NCBI RefSeq assembly: GCF_010091945.1
Contig: NZ_WVIE01000022.1
Span: forward strand, 1-64,000
Reading direction: 5' to 3'
Source: Myxacorys almedinensis A
GTDB taxonomy: Bacteria; Cyanobacteriota; Cyanobacteriia; Leptolyngbyales; Leptolyngbyaceae
DNA: 64,000 nucleotides
In this document: positions 60,581 through 64,000 of the stretch, piece by piece
Position numbering within the stretch: position 1 is the first letter of the stretch
Layout: each line of letters starts with the position of its first letter
Position numbers and translations under genes: made by a program
The notes under the pieces: generated by a model
Told to the model about the DNA's origin: nothing
Seen by the model: the letters and a program-made list of their open reading frames with translations, nothing else
The model's database searches: none

Positions 60581-60664
60581 CTGAATGAACGAGTCAATAG
60601 CATGAATTAACTAGGGAAGATACTGAATGAACGAGTCAATAGCATAAATTAACTAGGGAAGATA
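60581..60664. repeat. 42-bp tandem duplication x2 (CTGAATGAACGAGTCAATAGCATRAATTAACTAGGGAAGATA)
   Basis: Units 60581-60622 and 60623-60664 differ at one position. Confidence 0.9.
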
Positions 60665-60872
60665 CTGAATCGAGGCATGGATGGATTGAACAGACAGGGC
60701 AATTAGCGCAGAGCGCACCTTCACAGAAATGGGCTTTGCCAAGCTCTAAAGCATCGCCTCCCTGCTCTTGCTTTCCCTGTTTCGAGGGATCTTCTCAAGC
60801 ATTTGTAGCAATGATTAATTGATTTGGTATTAGGGTCTCGTGAGGGGTCAACGACCCGCAGGCTAGAATCGC

Positions 60873-61715
60873 TTACAGCAGGCGGATACCGTTGATTAAC
60901 CCCTGACAAACTTGAGTGAGAAAATTGAGGTCGAGCGTTTCGATGCGATCGCTGGGTTTGTGATAGTTTGGGTTTCTCAAGTCTGCGGTATCGGTCACCA
61001 TGATCGCGCGGTAGCCCCGATCCCAAAATGCGGCATGATCCCCCCGGCGGGTAGAAGGTATGATCTGCCCTTTTAGCCCCGCAGGCAACCACTCTGCCCC
61101 AACTCCGACCCGCCGCATCACGCGACTCAGACGAATTAAATCTGGAATGGTCGGTAAATTTCCAATCAGTGCAATGAAGTTACCTTGAGACGGATAGAAC
61201 CGCTCTAACCCCGCCGGATAGCGTTGGGAATGGGGCTGAGCAGTGGCATAACCAAGCATTTCTAAGGCAATCATCAGCCGAAGCGGTTCGCCGTTGAGTG
61301 CGATCGCATATTGCGTGTTTCCAAACGTGTCAGACTGCGTGTAAATCTCTTCCATGTCAAACGCAACGAGGCGAATGGGCGATCGGGCGGGTTGCTCGCA
61401 AAATGCTTTTGCCATTTCTAGCAAAACTGCTACTCCTGTAGCGTTGTCGTCTGCGCCCGGAGAGCCAGGAACAGCATCATAATGAGCACCAATTAGAATC
61501 GGTAGACGCTGTTGGTATCTTGCGGCTGGAAGATCCAAAATGAAATTAGTATGAGTTCTACCATTAACTTTAAATAGGTGGGATTTAACGGTTCCCCATT
61601 GCTCAAAGTGTTGACGAATATATTGCTGAACATAAAAATGTCCTTGGGTTGCAAAATAAGGATCGCGTTCGCGAACTAATTCGCTAAGATGTAATTCTAA
61701 TCTTGTTTTTAGCAT
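60873..61715 (-). CDS. M28-family metallopeptidase
   Basis: LIGAHYDAVPGSPGADDNATGVAVLLEMA, VAFDMEE, HAAFWDRGYRAIMVTDTADLRNPNYHKPSD. Confidence 0.92.
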   Translation of the reverse strand: MLKTRLELHLSELVRERDPYFATQGHFYVQQYIRQHFEQWGTVKSHLFKVNGRTHTNFILDLPAARYQQRLPILIGAHYDAVPGSPGADDNATGVAVLLEMAKAFCEQPARSPIRLVAFDMEEIYTQSDTFGNTQYAIALNGEPLRLMIALEMLGYATAQPHSQRYPAGLERFYPSQGNFIALIGNLPTIPDLIRLSRVMRRVGVGAEWLPAGLKGQIIPSTRRGDHAAFWDRGYRAIMVTDTADLRNPNYHKPSDRIETLDLNFLTQVCQGLINGIRLL

Positions 61716-61911
61716 CGCACTCTTAAATTGCTGCTATGTTTTTTAATGTTATTCAACCTATACATAATGTGACGATCAAGACTAGCCAATCGTGATCGCG
61801 AGTTGGAATGCTTTGACTAACAAACGTCTTGCTCTCTGGCGTAGAGGTTGCCCGTTCATCTACTATTCGATAAAGTTTGATGAATAGGAACCCTCATCAG
61901 GAGCATTTTCT

Positions 61912-62472
61912 ATGGAAGGCTTAACAATTGTCGAGCTTGGGCATCCCATGTTAAGACAAACTGCCCATGCGATCGCAACCATTCAAGACGAGCACATTCA
62001 AACCCTGATCGATCAGCTATTGGTAACGGTGAACCACGCCAATGGGGTTGGAATTGCTGCACCTCAAGTGGCTCAGCCGTTGCAACTGATGATCGTGGCA
62101 TCGCGCCCCAGCCCTCGCTATCCAACCGCGCCAACCATGGAGCCAACGCCAATGCTCAACCCCCGCATTTTGTCTCACTCTACCGAAACCATAATCGGAT
62201 GGGAAGGCTGTCTCAGCATTCCGGGAATCCGAGGCAAGGTGCCTAGATATCAAGCCATCGAGATTGAATACTGCGATCGCAGGGGTCATGCTCACAAAAC
62301 TCAGCTTACGGATTTTGTGGCGCGTATTTTTCAACACGAATTCGATCATTTCAACGGCATTGTGTTTCTCGATCGCGTTGAAAACCCTCAAGACGTGATC
62401 ACCGAGCAGGAGTATCAGGCGCTATTTGCCCCGTCATCGAATCCAGAGATACCGCACTCCGATGCCAATTAG
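61912..62472 (+). CDS. def: Peptide deformylase
   Basis: GVGIAAPQV, GWEGCLSIPG, FQHEFDHFNGIVFLDRV. Confidence 0.96.
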   Translation: MEGLTIVELGHPMLRQTAHAIATIQDEHIQTLIDQLLVTVNHANGVGIAAPQVAQPLQLMIVASRPSPRYPTAPTMEPTPMLNPRILSHSTETIIGWEGCLSIPGIRGKVPRYQAIEIEYCDRRGHAHKTQLTDFVARIFQHEFDHFNGIVFLDRVENPQDVITEQEYQALFAPSSNPEIPHSDAN

Positions 62473-62805
62473 AAATAGCCCGTAAAGGGTCTTAATCGTG
62501 CTGCTGCTGATGTAAGGCTGATTGGCAAATACCGCCCCAAAAAAATTGCCAATCAGAAGACCGATGGCAATCACGATCGCATGGTTGATATTAAGATTGC
62601 CGCTCCGATAATACACCGCCGCCGCCAGAATACCAATCGGAAGAATTTGTGCAGCAATCGATGTTCCCGTTGCAAATCTTTGATCCATTCCCAATAACAA
62701 AACCATTGCTGGAACCATAATTGCTCCGCCCCCAATTCCAAATACTCCTCCCGCAACTCCTGCCGCCAAGCCAATCGCTAGAAGCTGAATAAGCAGATTA
62801 GACAT
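62434..62805 (-). CDS. TauE/SafE-family (DUF81) permease, half-size
   Basis: GVAGGVFGIGGGAIMVPAMVLLLGMDQRFATGTSIA; only 123 aa; 3' ends overlap with def by 39 nt. Confidence 0.88.
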   Translation of the reverse strand: MSNLLIQLLAIGLAAGVAGGVFGIGGGAIMVPAMVLLLGMDQRFATGTSIAAQILPIGILAAAVYYRSGNLNINHAIVIAIGLLIGNFFGAVFANQPYISSSTIKTLYGLFLIGIGVRYLWIR

Positions 62806-62856
62806 TCTTTCTCAACGTATTTTCTACAGGACTACAGGGATAGTATCGCAGTCTTC

Positions 62857-64000
62857 CTACATCCGCTCTAGGACTTGAATGCCAAGTAATGACAATCCCA
62901 GTTTTAACGTCCGCGCTGTGAGGTCGCATAACACTAGCCGCGAGGTGCGGGTCGGCTCTTCTGCTTGCAAGACCGGGCAGCGATCGTAGAACTGATTAAA
63001 TTTCTGACTTAACTCAAACAAATACTGACACAAGCGATTGGGCATCAACTCTTGGCTGACTTGCCCGATCAGTTCGTCTAATTGCAGCAGATGTCTTGCC
63101 AACGCAAACTCCGTTTCTTCGTGCAGCAAAATCTTGATATCTGCTCCCAAGTTGCCGAAATCAATCTGCCCTTTCCGGCTAATACCCTGGATGCGGACGT
63201 AAGCGTAAAGCATATATGGCGCAGTGTTGCCTTGCAGTGCCAACATTTTGTCGAAACTAAAAATGTAATTGCTGGTGCGGTTTTGGCTCAAATCGGCGTA
63301 TTTCACCGCGCTGATCCCCACAATGTGCGAGGTGTGCTCAATAAACGCTTGCGATTCGTGGCGGTCTTCTTCTTTGAGGCGAGTCTCTAAATCAGCGCGG
63401 GCACGAGCGATCGCTTCATCTAATAAGTCGCGCAATCGAACGGTTTCCCCAGAGCGCGTTTTCAGCCGTTTCCCATCTTCGCCCTGCACCAACCCAAACG
63501 GCACATGCACAACCTCTACCCCGTCCAAAATCCAGCCTGCCCGTCGTGCCACCTGAAAGACTTGGGCAAAGTGGTTTGCCTGCCCCACATCGGTAACGTA
63601 AATCAACCGATTTGCCCCATCGGTGTGAATGCGATAGCGAATCGCGGCTAAGTCAGTGGTGGCATAGTTGTAGCCCCCATCTGATTTTTGAATAATCAGG
63701 GGCAATCGCTCCCCTTCACGATTGGTAAAACCATCGAGAAAAACGCACTTTGCGCCTTGATCTTCGACCAGCAATCCTGCTTGCTCAAGATCGTCTACAA
63801 CGCCCTGCAAGTATGGGTTATAAAACGACTCTCCTCGTTCTGTTAAACAAATATCTAACAGATCATAAATCGTCTGAAATTCTCGCCGTGACTGATTGCA
63901 CAATAGTTTCCAGGCGCGATCGCTTTTCTGATCGCCAGACTGTAATGTAACAACTTGCTGTCGTGCTGCTTCTTGGAAGGCTGGATCGTCATCAAATCGT
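62857..64000 (-). CDS. argS: Arginyl-tRNA synthetase, partial (C-terminal part; N-terminus beyond window end)
   Basis: [52 protein letters not shown]; frame remains open through 64000. Confidence 0.95.
   Translation of the reverse strand, partial: RFDDDPAFQEAARQQVVTLQSGDQKSDRAWKLLCNQSRREFQTIYDLLDICLTERGESFYNPYLQGVVDDLEQAGLLVEDQGAKCVFLDGFTNREGERLPLIIQKSDGGYNYATTDLAAIRYRIHTDGANRLIYVTDVGQANHFAQVFQVARRAGWILDGVEVVHVPFGLVQGEDGKRLKTRSGETVRLRDLLDEAIARARADLETRLKEEDRHESQAFIEHTSHIVGISAVKYADLSQNRTSNYIFSFDKMLALQGNTAPYMLYAYVRIQGISRKGQIDFGNLGADIKILLHEETEFALARHLLQLDELIGQVSQELMPNRLCQYLFELSQKFNQFYDRCPVLQAEEPTRTSRLVLCDLTARTLKLGLSLLGIQVLERM

Overview
Cyanobacterial chromosomal segment, judged from frequent HIP1-like GCGATCGC octamers, PSII/POR/cox gene content and cyanobacterial DUF families. 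Most of it is core metabolism: upp-URC4-URC1, mutY, sigma-70, carB, mgtE, folB, nfi, drrA/B-like ABC, ctaB/ctaA and ctaC/D/E, por, glycogen-debranching-like, pyk, pgm, ackA-xpk, rpoZ, rdgB, def, argS (partial). Accessory features: (i) positions 115-281 at the left edge carry six degenerate copies of a ~20-bp repeat ending in 5'-TGT (minus strand), 20 bp from the 3' end of tRNA-Cys. This looks like the end of a Tn7-like / type V-K CRISPR-associated transposon whose body lies outside the window, and a GTG-flanked tRNA-Cys protospacer sits at a compatible distance. (ii) An ars locus (arsR-pstS-arsC-DSP phosphatase-arsH) has two sequence-related promoter/operator regions with ATCAA-N6-TTGAt boxes and a strong hairpin in the arsC leader. 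(iii) A GNAT gene is enclosed by long imperfect inverted repeats. (iv) Other items are a Ser/Thr kinase fused to a periplasmic-binding domain, a histidine kinase with a degenerate receiver domain, a serine-recombinase-like protein with altered catalytic motifs, an H1-like Lys/Ala-rich protein, an MFS pseudogene next to tRNA-Pro, and two small ORFs missing from the ORF track. No CRISPR array or rRNA was seen. All family calls come from reading motifs and sequence; no database search was run.
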